This document shows, piece by piece, positions 16,779-25,848 of a stretch of 64,000 nt of DNA. The notes beneath the pieces were generated by a model that saw only the letters and a program-made list of their open reading frames with translations, had not been told where the DNA came from and made no database searches. Each line of letters starts with the position of its first letter. The first letter of the stretch is position 1. The stretch covers positions 1 through 64,000 of the forward strand of contig DVFP01000013.1 of NCBI GenBank assembly GCA_018713145.1. Reading direction: 5' to 3'. This stretch comes from Candidatus Scybalocola faecavium. Its GTDB lineage: Bacteria; Bacillota; Clostridia; Lachnospirales; Lachnospiraceae. Both the position numbers and the translations under genes were made by a program.

Positions 16779-19318
16779 ACTTTAGAGAATTACTTAAATG
16801 CGGCCCCCTGATTCTGGACGGGGCCACAGGAACAAACCTTCAGAAAATGGGTATGCCTATGGGGGTGTGCCCGGAGCAGTGGATGGTGGAGAACCGGGAT
16901 GTGGTGATTAAGCTTCAAAGGGACTATGTCCAGGCAGGAAGCCAGGTGATCTATGCCCCTACTTTTGCGGCCAATCGGATCAAGTTAGCTGAGTACCACC
17001 TGGAAGATCAGGTGGAGGAATTGAACCAGGCTCTTGTAGCTATGGCAAAGGAGGCAGCGGATGGCCGGTGCTATGTGGCCGGTGATCTGACTATGACGGG
17101 ACAGACATTGGCCCCTATGGGCCGTCTTTCTTTTGACGAGCTGGTAGATTGCTATAAGGAGCAGGCATCTGCCATTGCCCGGGCAGGGGTGGATCTGTTT
17201 GTTATTGAAACCATGATGCACATTGGAGAGGCACGGGCAGCGCTGCTGGCTGTAAAGGAAGTGTGCGATCTTCCGGTCATGGTGACCATGACGGTGGAGG
17301 ATTCGGGAAAGACCATGTATGGCACCGACTGTGTGACAGCCCTTATTACACTGGAAAGTATGGGGGCGGATGCTGTGGGCCTGAATTGTTCCACAGGACC
17401 GGATAAACTTCTTCCGCTGATCCGACGGATGAAGCCCTATGCCACAGTGCCTTTGGCAGTTAAGCCTAATGCCGGGCTGCCGAAGCTGATTACCGGCGAT
17501 ACGGTATTTGATATGGGGAAGGAAGATTTTGCCTTCCATATGAAAGCGTTAGTAGAAGCCGGAGCGTCTATTATCGGCGGATGCTGTGGTACAACGCCGG
17601 AGTATATCCGTCTCCTTGCCCGAAAGGTTAGCGGGATGGAAGTCTATATTCCAAAGGCTAAAAGCCTGCCCATCCTTACCGGTGAACATTCCATGAAGGA
17701 ATTAAGTCTGGACGGCCCCTTTGAAGTCATTGGAGAGCGGATCAATCCAACAGGGAAAAAGGCTCTCAGGGAAGAACTTAAAAACCACTGTTTTGATCTG
17801 GTCCAGGATATGGCTGTGTCCCAGGTAGAAAACGGGGCAGGAATCCTGGATATAAATGTGGGCATGAGCGGTATTGATGAAAAGCAGATGATGCTGGAGG
17901 TCATTGACGCTGTCAATGAAGTGGTTGATGTGCCATTATGTATTGATTCCAGCAGCCCCCAGGTAGTGGAGGCGGCACTGCGCCATTATCACGGCCGGGC
18001 TCTGGTAAATTCTGTGTCTTGTGAGCAGGTCAAGCTGGAAAAGCTGCTTCCTGTAGTGAAAAAGTACGGAGCAATGTTTATTATGCTGCCTTTAAATGAT
18101 GCGGGACTTCCGGAAGATTTTATCCAGCGGAAGGAAAATCTGGCCCGGATCATGGAAGAAGCCGGAAAACTGGGATTTTATAAAGAGGATATGGTAGCAG
18201 ACGGACTTGTAGCAACTTTGGGGGCCAACCCTGCCGCCGGTCTGGATACGTTAAAGACCATCCAGTATTGTCATGATACGCTTGGGATTGCTACCGTATG
18301 CGGCCTGTCTAATATTTCCTTTGGTCTGCCGGACAGAAGTTATGTAAATAGTATTTTTCTGGCGCTGGCGATTTCCCGGGGACTGACAATGGCTATTGCC
18401 AATCCGTCCCAGGAATTGCTCATGCGCAGTGCATTTGCGGCTGATCTTGTTATGGATAAGGCAGATGCCAGCCTGCGGTATATTGAAAATGCCGCCATGT
18501 ATCAGGAGCGCAATGCAGGCGCAAAGGCAGGCGCTGCCCCTGTGGGGGAAACAGAACCGGCCGGAGGCAAAAACAGCCCTGTGCCGGAACATGAAAAACC
18601 CCTGGTTTCAGAAAAAAATACTTCCTCATCGGACAAAAAGGACAGCGGGGCCGGAGAAGGGAAAAGTTCCGGGACTGTCCCTGATGAGCTGCTTTTAAAG
18701 GCCGTTTATGAGGATGTGCTTAAAGGACGGAAAAAGCAGGTGCCCCTTCATGTGCAGGAGGCTTTGGACGGCGGATTTGAGGCATCCTCTATTTTGGATT
18801 TGGCTTTGATCCCGGCCATAAACCAGGTGGGCGAGTATTTTAATGCAAAAACTTATTTTCTTCCTCAGCTGATGATGTCTGCGGAGGCTATGCGCAAAGG
18901 CGTAGATCTTTTAGAGCCGTTATTATCCGAGAAGGTGGAAAGTGAGGGATATACCGTGGTCATTGCCACTGTGGAAGGGGATATTCATGATATTGGTAAA
19001 AATCTTGTGGCCATGATGATGAAAAATTACGGCTTTAAGGTGATCGATCTGGGGAAAGATGTGCCTGCCCGTCAGATTGTGGATGCAGCGGTTGAAAATA
19101 AGGCGGATATTATCGCTCTTTCAGCGCTTATGACGACTACAATGCAGAAAATGCGGGATGTGGTAGCTCTGGTGCGCAGTGAGTCGGTTCCGGCTAAAGT
19201 GATCATCGGCGGAGCAGTAATCACTCAGGACTATGCTGATGAAATCGGTGCGGATGGATATTCGGAGGATGCAGTGGGTGCTGTAGCCTTAGTGAAACGC
19301 CTGATGGAAAAGCCTTGA
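16772..19318 (+). CDS. metH: cobalamin-dependent methionine synthase, short form
   Basis: 848-residue MetH lacking the C-terminal AdoMet reactivation domain of the 1,227-residue E. coli enzyme. Order: homocysteine barrel (1-290; FAANRIK, NCSTGPDKL, GGCCGTTP), pterin-binding barrel (about 305-575; ERINPTGKK, DINVGMSG, CIDSSSP), a low-complexity Ser/Lys/Gly/Glu linker (about 590-640), cobalamin cap, and B12 Rossmann domain with DIHDIGKNL supplying the axial His. It transfers methyl from methyl-THF to homocysteine through cob(I)alamin. Start is TTG 16772 after GAGGAAGG, inside the end of the upstream gene. Reactivation must come from a protein encoded elsewhere. Confidence 0.92.
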   Translation: MLNFRELLKCGPLILDGATGTNLQKMGMPMGVCPEQWMVENRDVVIKLQRDYVQAGSQVIYAPTFAANRIKLAEYHLEDQVEELNQALVAMAKEAADGRCYVAGDLTMTGQTLAPMGRLSFDELVDCYKEQASAIARAGVDLFVIETMMHIGEARAALLAVKEVCDLPVMVTMTVEDSGKTMYGTDCVTALITLESMGADAVGLNCSTGPDKLLPLIRRMKPYATVPLAVKPNAGLPKLITGDTVFDMGKEDFAFHMKALVEAGASIIGGCCGTTPEYIRLLARKVSGMEVYIPKAKSLPILTGEHSMKELSLDGPFEVIGERINPTGKKALREELKNHCFDLVQDMAVSQVENGAGILDINVGMSGIDEKQMMLEVIDAVNEVVDVPLCIDSSSPQVVEAALRHYHGRALVNSVSCEQVKLEKLLPVVKKYGAMFIMLPLNDAGLPEDFIQRKENLARIMEEAGKLGFYKEDMVADGLVATLGANPAAGLDTLKTIQYCHDTLGIATVCGLSNISFGLPDRSYVNSIFLALAISRGLTMAIANPSQELLMRSAFAADLVMDKADASLRYIENAAMYQERNAGAKAGAAPVGETEPAGGKNSPVPEHEKPLVSEKNTSSSDKKDSGAGEGKSSGTVPDELLLKAVYEDVLKGRKKQVPLHVQEALDGGFEASSILDLALIPAINQVGEYFNAKTYFLPQLMMSAEAMRKGVDLLEPLLSEKVESEGYTVVIATVEGDIHDIGKNLVAMMMKNYGFKVIDLGKDVPARQIVDAAVENKADIIALSALMTTTMQKMRDVVALVRSESVPAKVIIGGAVITQDYADEIGADGYSEDAVGAVALVKRLMEKP

Positions 19319-19343
19319 CATTTCCAGGCTTTGGACATATACT
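19315..19343 (+). promoter_or_regulatory. near-consensus promoter for fabH
   Basis: TTGACA 19315-19320, 17-base spacer, TATACT 19338-19343. The -35 overlaps the metH stop codon, so fabH is transcribed independently as well as possibly by read-through. Confidence 0.75.
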
Positions 19344-19360
19344 TTGATTATCAAAATATT

Positions 19361-19391
19361 AGGAGGCGACCGCCGGCAAGGTGTCGGCGTC
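19361..19391 (+). other. Shine-Dalgarno plus hairpin before fabH
   Basis: AGGAGG (19361-19366) is 35 bases from the fabH ATG, too far for direct use. Between them a GC-rich hairpin (GACCGCCG with CGGCGTC, 19368-19391, one bulge) could fold and bring the ribosome site within about ten bases of ATG 19402. An in-frame TAA directly precedes that ATG, so no upstream start is possible. Confidence 0.5.
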
Positions 19392-19401
19392 AGTGGTATA
19401 A

Positions 19402-20421
19402 ATGTCAGAAGTTAAGCTGTTAGGCACAGGATCAGGTGTGCCGGAAAAAATCGTAACAAACCATGACCTGACCCGTCTGGTGGAAACCAGCGATGAATGG
19501 ATCCGTACCCGGACCGGTATTTGCAGGCGTCATGTTGTCACAGGAGAGAACTTGACCTCCCTTTGTGTGGAGGCATCAAAAAAGGCCCTTAAGGCATCTG
19601 GGATCAGTCCTTTGGATCTGGATATGATCATTGTGGCTACCCTTACTCCCGATGAGCCGCTGCCAAATGCATCCAGTGCGGTGCAGAAAGAGCTTGGGGC
19701 GGTCAATGCCTTTTGCTTTGACCTGTCTGCCGCATGTTCCGGTTTTGTTTATGCTATGGGGTGCGCGGCTATGTATATTAAGGGCGGTGCGGCCCGGTAT
19801 GTGCTTGTTATCGGCGGCGAGGTATTGTCAAAGATTACGAACTGGGCAGACCGGTCTACATGTATCCTTTTCGGCGATGGAGCCGGCGCGGCTGTTTTTG
19901 GCGTCAGTGATGAGCCTGGATTTTTAGGTATGTCTATGGGGACGGATGGTCAGCGGGGATATACATTAAAAATGTTTGAACGGGAGATGGATAATCCGTT
20001 TATGACAGAGGAACAGCGCAGGGCTGCCAATATGGAGGAAGGTCCTGAGGGAACTTTGATCCCCAAGTCCCGCTATGTGTCTATGGATGGTTCAGAGGTG
20101 TTTAAGTTTGCGGTAAAGAAGGTGCCGGAAAGCATCCACCAGGTTCTTGAGGCCCAGCATATGACAGTGGAGGATGTAGATCATTTTGTTCTCCATCAGG
20201 CGAATTACCGGATCATAGAATCTGTGGCAAAGCGGCTGAAGGCGCCGATGGATAAGTTTATCATTACGATTGATGAATATGGAAATACTTCCGCAGCCAG
20301 CGTTCCCCTGGCTTTAGATGAGCTTATGGCCAGCGGAAAGGTAAAAAAAGGGGAGACGATCATGATTTCCGGGTTTGGCGGCGGCTTGACCTGGGGAAGT
20401 ATTCTGATGCGCATGGTATAA
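19402..20421 (+). CDS. fabH: 3-oxoacyl-ACP synthase III
   Basis: Condensing enzyme of 339 residues that starts fatty-acid synthesis by joining acyl-CoA to malonyl-ACP. Catalytic triad is complete: Cys112 in AACSGF, His265 in LHQAN, Asn295 in GNTSAAS. A loop of about 20 extra residues around 190-215 (MTEEQRRAANMEEG) is typical of some Firmicutes FabH. No other fab genes are adjacent and a terminator follows, so it is a stand-alone paralogue or the sole FabH outside a fab cluster. ATG is fixed by the in-frame stop just upstream. Confidence 0.93.
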   Translation: MSEVKLLGTGSGVPEKIVTNHDLTRLVETSDEWIRTRTGICRRHVVTGENLTSLCVEASKKALKASGISPLDLDMIIVATLTPDEPLPNASSAVQKELGAVNAFCFDLSAACSGFVYAMGCAAMYIKGGAARYVLVIGGEVLSKITNWADRSTCILFGDGAGAAVFGVSDEPGFLGMSMGTDGQRGYTLKMFEREMDNPFMTEEQRRAANMEEGPEGTLIPKSRYVSMDGSEVFKFAVKKVPESIHQVLEAQHMTVEDVDHFVLHQANYRIIESVAKRLKAPMDKFIITIDEYGNTSAASVPLALDELMASGKVKKGETIMISGFGGGLTWGSILMRMV

Positions 20422-20489
20422 AAAATGGGTGGTATTACGGATCAAAAACGGATTTTCTTATCCGTGACCGTAATAACCACCCATTTTTT
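20421..20489 (+). terminator. terminator after fabH
   Basis: Long stem: AAAAATGGGTGG and TATTACGG arms pair with CCGTAATA and CCACCCATTTTTT, with an inner ACGGAT/ATCCGT helix. Ends in six Ts. Confidence 0.92.
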
Positions 20490-20589
20490 ATGGGGGAAAC
20501 AGACGGTGTGTCCCTTTGATTGCAGAGAATAACAAAAATCTTACCCAAGCCGGAAAAGTTTTTTATAGAAATCCATTATTAAAGCGTAT

Positions 20590-20750
20590 TATAATAAAAT
20601 CAAAACGGTAACGGTCCATCTGGCGGACGGGTTGCCAGGCATAAATGGACATGCTTTTTATGTCTGTGTGTAAAAGCATAGGACTCTGCATGGAGATGTG
20701 TGTCTCATGCCCATTTTTCGGGAAAAATGTTTTGACGGGAGAGAAACAGG
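20590..20750 (+). other. structured leader upstream of cbiK
   Basis: A TATAAT lies at 20590-20595 (weak -35). Downstream, GTCCAT and ATGGAC (about 20612-20650) can enclose a CTGGC/GCCAG hairpin, followed by a 9-bp ATGCTTTTA/TAAAAGCAT stem-loop. I do not recognise a known riboswitch: the cobalamin B12 box GCCACTG is absent. The 3' end (20700-20720) shares GTGTCTCATGCCCATTT with a repeat at 53828. Confidence 0.4.
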
Positions 20751-21605
20751 ATGAGTGAATATAAAAAAGCCCTTTTGGCGGTAAGTTTCGGAACAAGCTA
20801 TACTCAGGTTATTGAAAGCTGCATTGCCCCTGTAGAGCAGGCGATGGCTGCTGCGGCCCCTGGATATGACCTGTTTCGGGCCTTTACCTCAGGAATGATT
20901 ATAAAAAAACTGAAAAATGTCTGTCACATGGAAATTTCCACGCCTCAGGAAGCTTTAGAAGCGCTGGCTCAAATGGGTTATAAAACAGTGGCAGTTTTGC
21001 CCACCCATATCCTGGCCGGGACAGAATATCATAATCTGGAGCGGGATACCGAAGGATTTGCAAAAGATCATCCGGAGATCATGGTGTCCCTGGGACAGCC
21101 TTTGTTGTATGAAAATGATGATTACAGCCAGGTGGCCCGGGCTTTGGGACAGTGGATGCCAAAAACCGGTGACCGGGAGGTCGTGCTTTTAATGGGCCAC
21201 GGCACGGAGCATTTTTCAAACAGTTCCTATTTTGCCCTTCAGCATTATCTGGACCAGCTTCCTACCCGGGCTGTGTATGTGGCCAATGTGGAAGCGCCAC
21301 CGGTCCTTGATGAGGTGATGGACCGGATGGAAAAGGAAGGGGTAAAAAAGGTATATCTTATGCCCTTTATGCTGGTGGCCGGGGATCATGCCCGCAATGA
21401 TATGGCCGGGGACGATGAAGATTCCTGGTATAATATTTTGACCCGGCGGGGCTTTTCGGTGGAGATCATCCTTCACGGCCTCGGGGAAAGTGAGGATTTT
21501 CGAAGGCTTTACGCAAATAAGGCCCGGAAGCTGATCCGGACCATGGGCGATGGAGATTTTGGATTGGCCTTAAAGCCGGAGTCCTTTAATGTCCTTGATT
21601 CGTGA
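20751..21605 (+). CDS. cbiK: sirohydrochlorin cobaltochelatase
   Basis: Class II chelatase of 284 residues that inserts Co2+ into sirohydrochlorin (factor II) in anaerobic cobalamin synthesis. Predicted metal/active residues match Salmonella CbiK: His150 in MGHGTEH, Glu181 in NVEAPP, His213 in AGDHARND. No signal peptide, so cytosolic, unlike periplasmic CbiK forms of sulfate reducers. Start ATG 20751 follows GGGAGAG. No other cob genes are near, but the B12-dependent metH lies 1.4 kb upstream. Its 3' end overlaps the convergent Lrp-like gene by 36 bases. Confidence 0.93.
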   Translation: MSEYKKALLAVSFGTSYTQVIESCIAPVEQAMAAAAPGYDLFRAFTSGMIIKKLKNVCHMEISTPQEALEALAQMGYKTVAVLPTHILAGTEYHNLERDTEGFAKDHPEIMVSLGQPLLYENDDYSQVARALGQWMPKTGDREVVLLMGHGTEHFSNSSYFALQHYLDQLPTRAVYVANVEAPPVLDEVMDRMEKEGVKKVYLMPFMLVAGDHARNDMAGDDEDSWYNILTRRGFSVEIILHGLGESEDFRRLYANKARKLIRTMGDGDFGLALKPESFNVLDS

Positions 21606-22028
21606 AAAGATCACATTGCAGCTGCACTGGGTCACCCCGGGAAGTTTATCCATAGTATTATAGATCAGGTCTTCCATTTCCTCGTTGGAGGAAGCTACGG
21701 CGTGAACATGGAGTTTGCTTTTTCCGGTCACCCGGTAGATCTGGGTGATCATATCATTTTCCTCCAGGATCCGGGCGACGTCCATAAGCTGATCCGGCAT
21801 GGTTTCTATTTCAAAATAGCAGGAAACCGCGCCGCTGATCTTTTGGGGATTGATGATCGTGGTATATTCTTCGATAATACCCTTTTTTTCAAGGGCCTGT
21901 ACCCGCATTTTTACAGCTACCCGGGAAATTCCTACCTTCTGCCCGATGTCGGAATAGGACATACGGGCATTTTGTATAAGAAGCTGGACAATTTTTTTGT
22001 CCAGATCATCAAGTCCGTCTAAAAACAT
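21570..22028 (-). CDS. Lrp/AsnC-family regulator
   Basis: 152-residue leucine-responsive-type regulator: N-terminal winged HTH (LDDLDKKIVQLLIQNARMSY, IGQKVGISRVAVKMRV) and C-terminal RAM ligand-binding/oligomerisation domain with the GKSKLHVHAVA strand. Such proteins sense amino acids and form octamers on DNA. ATG 22028 is eight bases after GGGAGG. Divergent from the MATE gene and overlapping cbiK tail-to-tail by 36 bases; either or both could be targets. Confidence 0.9.
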   Translation of the reverse strand: MFLDGLDDLDKKIVQLLIQNARMSYSDIGQKVGISRVAVKMRVQALEKKGIIEEYTTIINPQKISGAVSCYFEIETMPDQLMDVARILEENDMITQIYRVTGKSKLHVHAVASSNEEMEDLIYNTMDKLPGVTQCSCNVIFSRIKDIKGLRL

Positions 22029-22132
22029 TTCTTTTTCCTCCCTTATTTTTTCCTCTGGAATTTAAGAACGTTAACGCCTAAAAGTATACCTTGTTTATCC
22101 GGGATGCGTCAAGGTATCCCTTTAAGCCGCTC

Positions 22133-22161
22133 TTGACGGCTGCGGCATCTGTGTTTATAAT
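22133..22161 (+). promoter_or_regulatory. promoter of MATE gene
   Basis: TTGACG 22133-22138, 17-base spacer, TATAAT 22156-22161. The -35 lies inside an AGCCG/CGGCT inverted repeat (22125-22140), a possible operator for the divergent Lrp-type regulator; a GGGAT/ATCCC repeat is just upstream (22101-22120). Confidence 0.75.
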
Positions 22162-22211
22162 AGATTACGAATGTTAATATAAAAATTTCGCAATGAAAGT
22201 TGTGGTAGAAA

Positions 22212-23552
22212 ATGGACAATAATCTGACACAGGGACCGGTGATAAAAACAATGGTGCGTTTTGCCATCCCTATGATCCTTGGGGATCTTTTGCAGCAATG
22301 CTATAATATTGCGGATACGCTTATTGTGGGAAAGTTTCTTGGGGCAGATGCTTTGGCTGCAGTAGGCTCGGCTTTTTCTTTGATGACCTTTCTCACATCC
22401 ATCCTGCTGGGATTGGCTATGGGCAGCGGAACCGTATTTTCCATCCGTTTTGGTCAAAAAGACCAACAGGGCCTAAAGGAAGGGATCCTTGCCTCTTTTG
22501 CCTTGCTTGGGATAGTGACCATTCTTTTAAATGTGGTGATCTTTGCCGGCATTGACTGGATCATCTGGGCCCTGCGTACCCCGGAAAGCCTAAAGGCGAT
22601 GATGCGGGATTATTTAATGGTGATTTTTGCGGGAATGGTGGGCATTTTTCTGTATAACTTTTTTGCTTCCCTGCTCCGTTCTTTGGGAAATTCCCTGGTC
22701 CCTCTTGTTTTTCTGGCTATTTCCGCCGGCCTGAATATTGTTTTGGATCTGTGGTTTGTAGCAGGACTGGGCCGGGGGGTAGCAGGAGCGGCTGAAGCTA
22801 CGGTAATTTCCCAGTATGTGTCCGGTATAGGGATATGGATCTATACCCGGATAAAGTTTCCCCATTTGTTAAAACGGGAAAAAGATGTGCGTCTCCGTTT
22901 AAGATGTGTCCGGGAAATCGGCAGTTTTTCAGCATTGACCTGTCTGCAGCAGTCGATTATGAATTTGGGGATCCTGGCAGTCCAGGGCCTGGTCAACAGT
23001 TTTGGAACAACAGTCATGGCTGCTTTTGCTGCAGCGGTGAAGATCGATGCCTTTGCCTATCTGCCTGTGCAGGATTTTGGAAATGCATTTTCGATTTTTG
23101 TTGCCCAAAACTACGGCGCAAAGGATAAGGACCGGATCAAAAAAGGGATCCGGGCAGCCACCGGGCTCTCCTTAAGCTTTGGCCTGTTGATCTCTATCTG
23201 CGTTTTTGTATTTGCACGGCCTTTGATGACACTGTTTATTGATGCCGGTGAAGCAGCGGTGATTAGGGAAGGGGTAAATTACCTGCATATTGAAGGGGCA
23301 TTTTATGCCCTCATTGGCGGACTGTTCCTGCTTTACGGACTGTACCGGGCTTTGGGAAAGCCGGGAATGTCTGTAGTCCTGACCATTGTTTCTTTAGGTA
23401 CACGTGTAGCGCTGGCATATATCCTTGCTGCAATACCAGGGATCGGTGTTATCGGGATCTGGTGGTCTGTGCCCATCGGATGGTTTCTGGCGGATGCTTT
23501 AGGCGTTGGATATTATTGGATCAAACATAAAAAACTGTTTTCTGAAATGTGA
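22212..23552 (+). CDS. MATE-family efflux transporter
   Basis: Twelve-helix multidrug/Na+ or H+ antiporter of 446 residues. The start TQGPVIKTMVRFAIPMILG and the QQCYNIADTLIVGKFLGADALAA motif of the first repeat are typical of Firmicutes DinF/NorM-like MATE proteins, and the second half repeats the fold (LQQSIMNLGILAVQG). Substrate unknown. The ribosome site before ATG 22212 is weak. A second MATE gene at 43.6 kb is clearly related but not adjacent. Confidence 0.9.
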   Translation: MDNNLTQGPVIKTMVRFAIPMILGDLLQQCYNIADTLIVGKFLGADALAAVGSAFSLMTFLTSILLGLAMGSGTVFSIRFGQKDQQGLKEGILASFALLGIVTILLNVVIFAGIDWIIWALRTPESLKAMMRDYLMVIFAGMVGIFLYNFFASLLRSLGNSLVPLVFLAISAGLNIVLDLWFVAGLGRGVAGAAEATVISQYVSGIGIWIYTRIKFPHLLKREKDVRLRLRCVREIGSFSALTCLQQSIMNLGILAVQGLVNSFGTTVMAAFAAAVKIDAFAYLPVQDFGNAFSIFVAQNYGAKDKDRIKKGIRAATGLSLSFGLLISICVFVFARPLMTLFIDAGEAAVIREGVNYLHIEGAFYALIGGLFLLYGLYRALGKPGMSVVLTIVSLGTRVALAYILAAIPGIGVIGIWWSVPIGWFLADALGVGYYWIKHKKLFSEM

Positions 23553-23580
23553 TAATTTTTTAAATTTTCCTGTCCGGTCC

Positions 23581-23608
23581 TTGAAAGATTTTAGGGGAAT
23601 GATATAAT
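23581..23608 (+). promoter_or_regulatory. promoter of LTA-synthase-like gene
   Basis: TTGAAA 23581-23586, 16-base spacer, TGATATAAT extended -10 with TATAAT at 23603-23608. Confidence 0.65.
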
Positions 23609-23672
23609 TAGTGTCTGTAATGAACATGTAAAATCAGAGAAAAACGAATTTTACAACAGGCCGAGGAACGGA

Positions 23673-25781
23673 GTGGGTACAGGAAAGATGCAAAAGATTT
23701 TTATTAAGCCCGGCAGGCGGATGGCAGTCAACGGGGGCCTGATTCTGGCGCTGCTGTGGGTTTATATTTATAGTGTTTCTACAGAAGGCTTTTCGTGGCC
23801 TTACTTTGGACAGTGCGTTGGGCTGATCCTGGGGATTGCCGTTGTTTTAAATTTAAATGTCCGTTTAAAAAAGATTCCCGGGATTTTGTGGATGTTTGTT
23901 CTTCCGCCGGCCAGTTTTTATTTGCTGGAGGCGTACTCTCATAATGGTTTTGAAATGAGTCCAATACTGCAGGTGGTAAATATCCTGTTTTTCTATTTAC
24001 TGTTTGGTCTGCTTTTTTTGATTACAGGAAGAGGAAAAATTGCCGGAATGATCGGCTGCAGTATTCCTATGGCTGTAGGCATCGCCAATTATTATGTTGT
24101 ATGTTTCCGCGGTTCCCCTATACTGCCCTGGGATTTTTTATCTTTAGGCACAGCCATGAGCGTTACAGGCAACTATGAGTTTTCCGTGGAATATCCTATG
24201 CTGACAGTTGCTCTGGCATTTATCCTGCTGATCTGCCTGGCGGCAAAACTGGAGATTCGCCTGCCCGGAGTACATATGCGTGAAAAACTGATCCGTCTGG
24301 GGGCAGGAGCCTGCTGTTTGGCAGCATTGGCCGGGATTTTCCTGGGGCTCCAAAATGGAAATATTAAAAGCTTCCTGGGGCTGGATGAAACTTTATTTAT
24401 GCCAAATTCTTTATATGCCACCAATGGCTTTGCGGTAAGTTTTTTATATAATCTCCAGTATATTGAAGTAGACAAGCCGGAGGGCTATTCTGTGGAACAG
24501 GTGGCTCAGATCATGGAGCCTTATATGGAAGATGGGGCGGCTGCGGGAAGTATTTCAGAAGATACTTTGGGGAATAGTGCAGGCAATGGCTCCACCGGGG
24601 GAAATGCCCAGATTTCCGGCAATACCCGTATATTCCGCCGAAGCGGTGCCGGCGGAGAAAAGGAAGATAGCCAGCTTCCCAATATTATTGTCATTATGAA
24701 TGAAGCCTTCAGCGACTTGTCAGTGCTGGGGGATTTCCCTGTCAGTGAAGACTATATGCCCTTTTTCCGCAGCCTGACGGATAATACTGTCCGGGGAAAT
24801 CTGTTTGTCTCTGTGAAAGGCGGAAATACAGCCAACACAGAGTTTGAGTTTCTTACCGGAGACACGATGGCCTTCCTGCCTCAGGGCAGTGTGGCATATC
24901 AGCAGTATATTCATGAGGAAAAACCAAACCTGGCATCATGGCTTGAAAGTCTGGGATATGCAACCGCAGCGCTGCACCCTTTTAATGCTTCCGGCTGGGA
25001 TCGGGACGAGGTTTATCCTTATTTTGGCTTTGATACGATTTTATTTTATCCGGATTTTACTTATCGGGATCTTCTGCGCACCTATGTGTCTGATGAAAGC
25101 GCATTTAAGCAGGTGATCGATCTTTATGAAAATAAAGATCCGAAAGAGCCTTTGTTTGCTTTTGAAGTGACCATGCAGAATCATGGAGGCTATTATAATG
25201 AGTATGATAACTTTACACCGGATATTTCTCTGGGCTTTGAGCCGGAAAGTGCCAGTGAAAAGCGTTATACGCAGCAGTATCTTTCCCTTGTGAAAAAGAC
25301 GGATGAAGCGTTTGAAATGCTCATCGACTATTTTTCCGGGGAAGAGGAGAAAACCATTATAGTTATGTTTGGGGATCATCAGCCTACGGATATTATTGCG
25401 GAACCGATTTTGGAATATTGCGGAACGGAGGAAGATGATTCTCTGGAATATGGACAGCAGCGGTATATTACGCCGTTTGTGATCTGGGCGAACTATGACA
25501 TTGAGGAAATGGAGATCCAGCGGTTAAGCGCCAATTATCTCAGCGCGCTGATCCTGGATGTAGCCGGACTGCCAAAGACCGGTTACCAGGAATTCCTTTC
25601 CGATTTGAGCCAGGTCCTGCCGGTGATCACAGCCAATGTTTATATTGATTCTGAGGGGAATTATTATAATTCCTCTGATAATCCTTATGCAGATCAGATC
25701 GAACAATATCAATCCCTTCAGTATTATCATTTATTTGAAGATGATAAGTCCTTAACGGACTTTTATGGGGTTATGCCGTAA
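23673..25781 (+). CDS. LTA synthase-like membrane sulfatase-fold protein
   Basis: About 702 residues: five N-terminal membrane helices (to about 225), a linker rich in Gly/Ser/Asn, then an extracellular alkaline-phosphatase-superfamily domain. Metal and nucleophile motifs are visible: Glu in IIVIMNEAFSDL, Thr in GGNTANTEF (equivalent to LtaS Thr300), and MFGDHQP. LtaS-type enzymes move glycerol phosphate from phosphatidylglycerol to lipoteichoic acid; related proteins modify other wall glycans, so the exact polymer is inferred. GTG 23673 after GAGGAA is used; ATG 23688 is possible. Single gene with its own promoter. Confidence 0.85.
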   Translation: MGTGKMQKIFIKPGRRMAVNGGLILALLWVYIYSVSTEGFSWPYFGQCVGLILGIAVVLNLNVRLKKIPGILWMFVLPPASFYLLEAYSHNGFEMSPILQVVNILFFYLLFGLLFLITGRGKIAGMIGCSIPMAVGIANYYVVCFRGSPILPWDFLSLGTAMSVTGNYEFSVEYPMLTVALAFILLICLAAKLEIRLPGVHMREKLIRLGAGACCLAALAGIFLGLQNGNIKSFLGLDETLFMPNSLYATNGFAVSFLYNLQYIEVDKPEGYSVEQVAQIMEPYMEDGAAAGSISEDTLGNSAGNGSTGGNAQISGNTRIFRRSGAGGEKEDSQLPNIIVIMNEAFSDLSVLGDFPVSEDYMPFFRSLTDNTVRGNLFVSVKGGNTANTEFEFLTGDTMAFLPQGSVAYQQYIHEEKPNLASWLESLGYATAALHPFNASGWDRDEVYPYFGFDTILFYPDFTYRDLLRTYVSDESAFKQVIDLYENKDPKEPLFAFEVTMQNHGGYYNEYDNFTPDISLGFEPESASEKRYTQQYLSLVKKTDEAFEMLIDYFSGEEEKTIIVMFGDHQPTDIIAEPILEYCGTEEDDSLEYGQQRYITPFVIWANYDIEEMEIQRLSANYLSALILDVAGLPKTGYQEFLSDLSQVLPVITANVYIDSEGNYYNSSDNPYADQIEQYQSLQYYHLFEDDKSLTDFYGVMP

Positions 25782-25848
25782 GAAAATAAGAAAGAGGAAG
25801 ATGCGTTGCGGCGCTATCTTCCTTTTTCTTTTAGGCCCTGTACGCCTT

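Noticed and set aside
20590-20750. Cobalamin riboswitch before cbiK
   Set aside because: No B12-box GCCACTG or matching core could be found.
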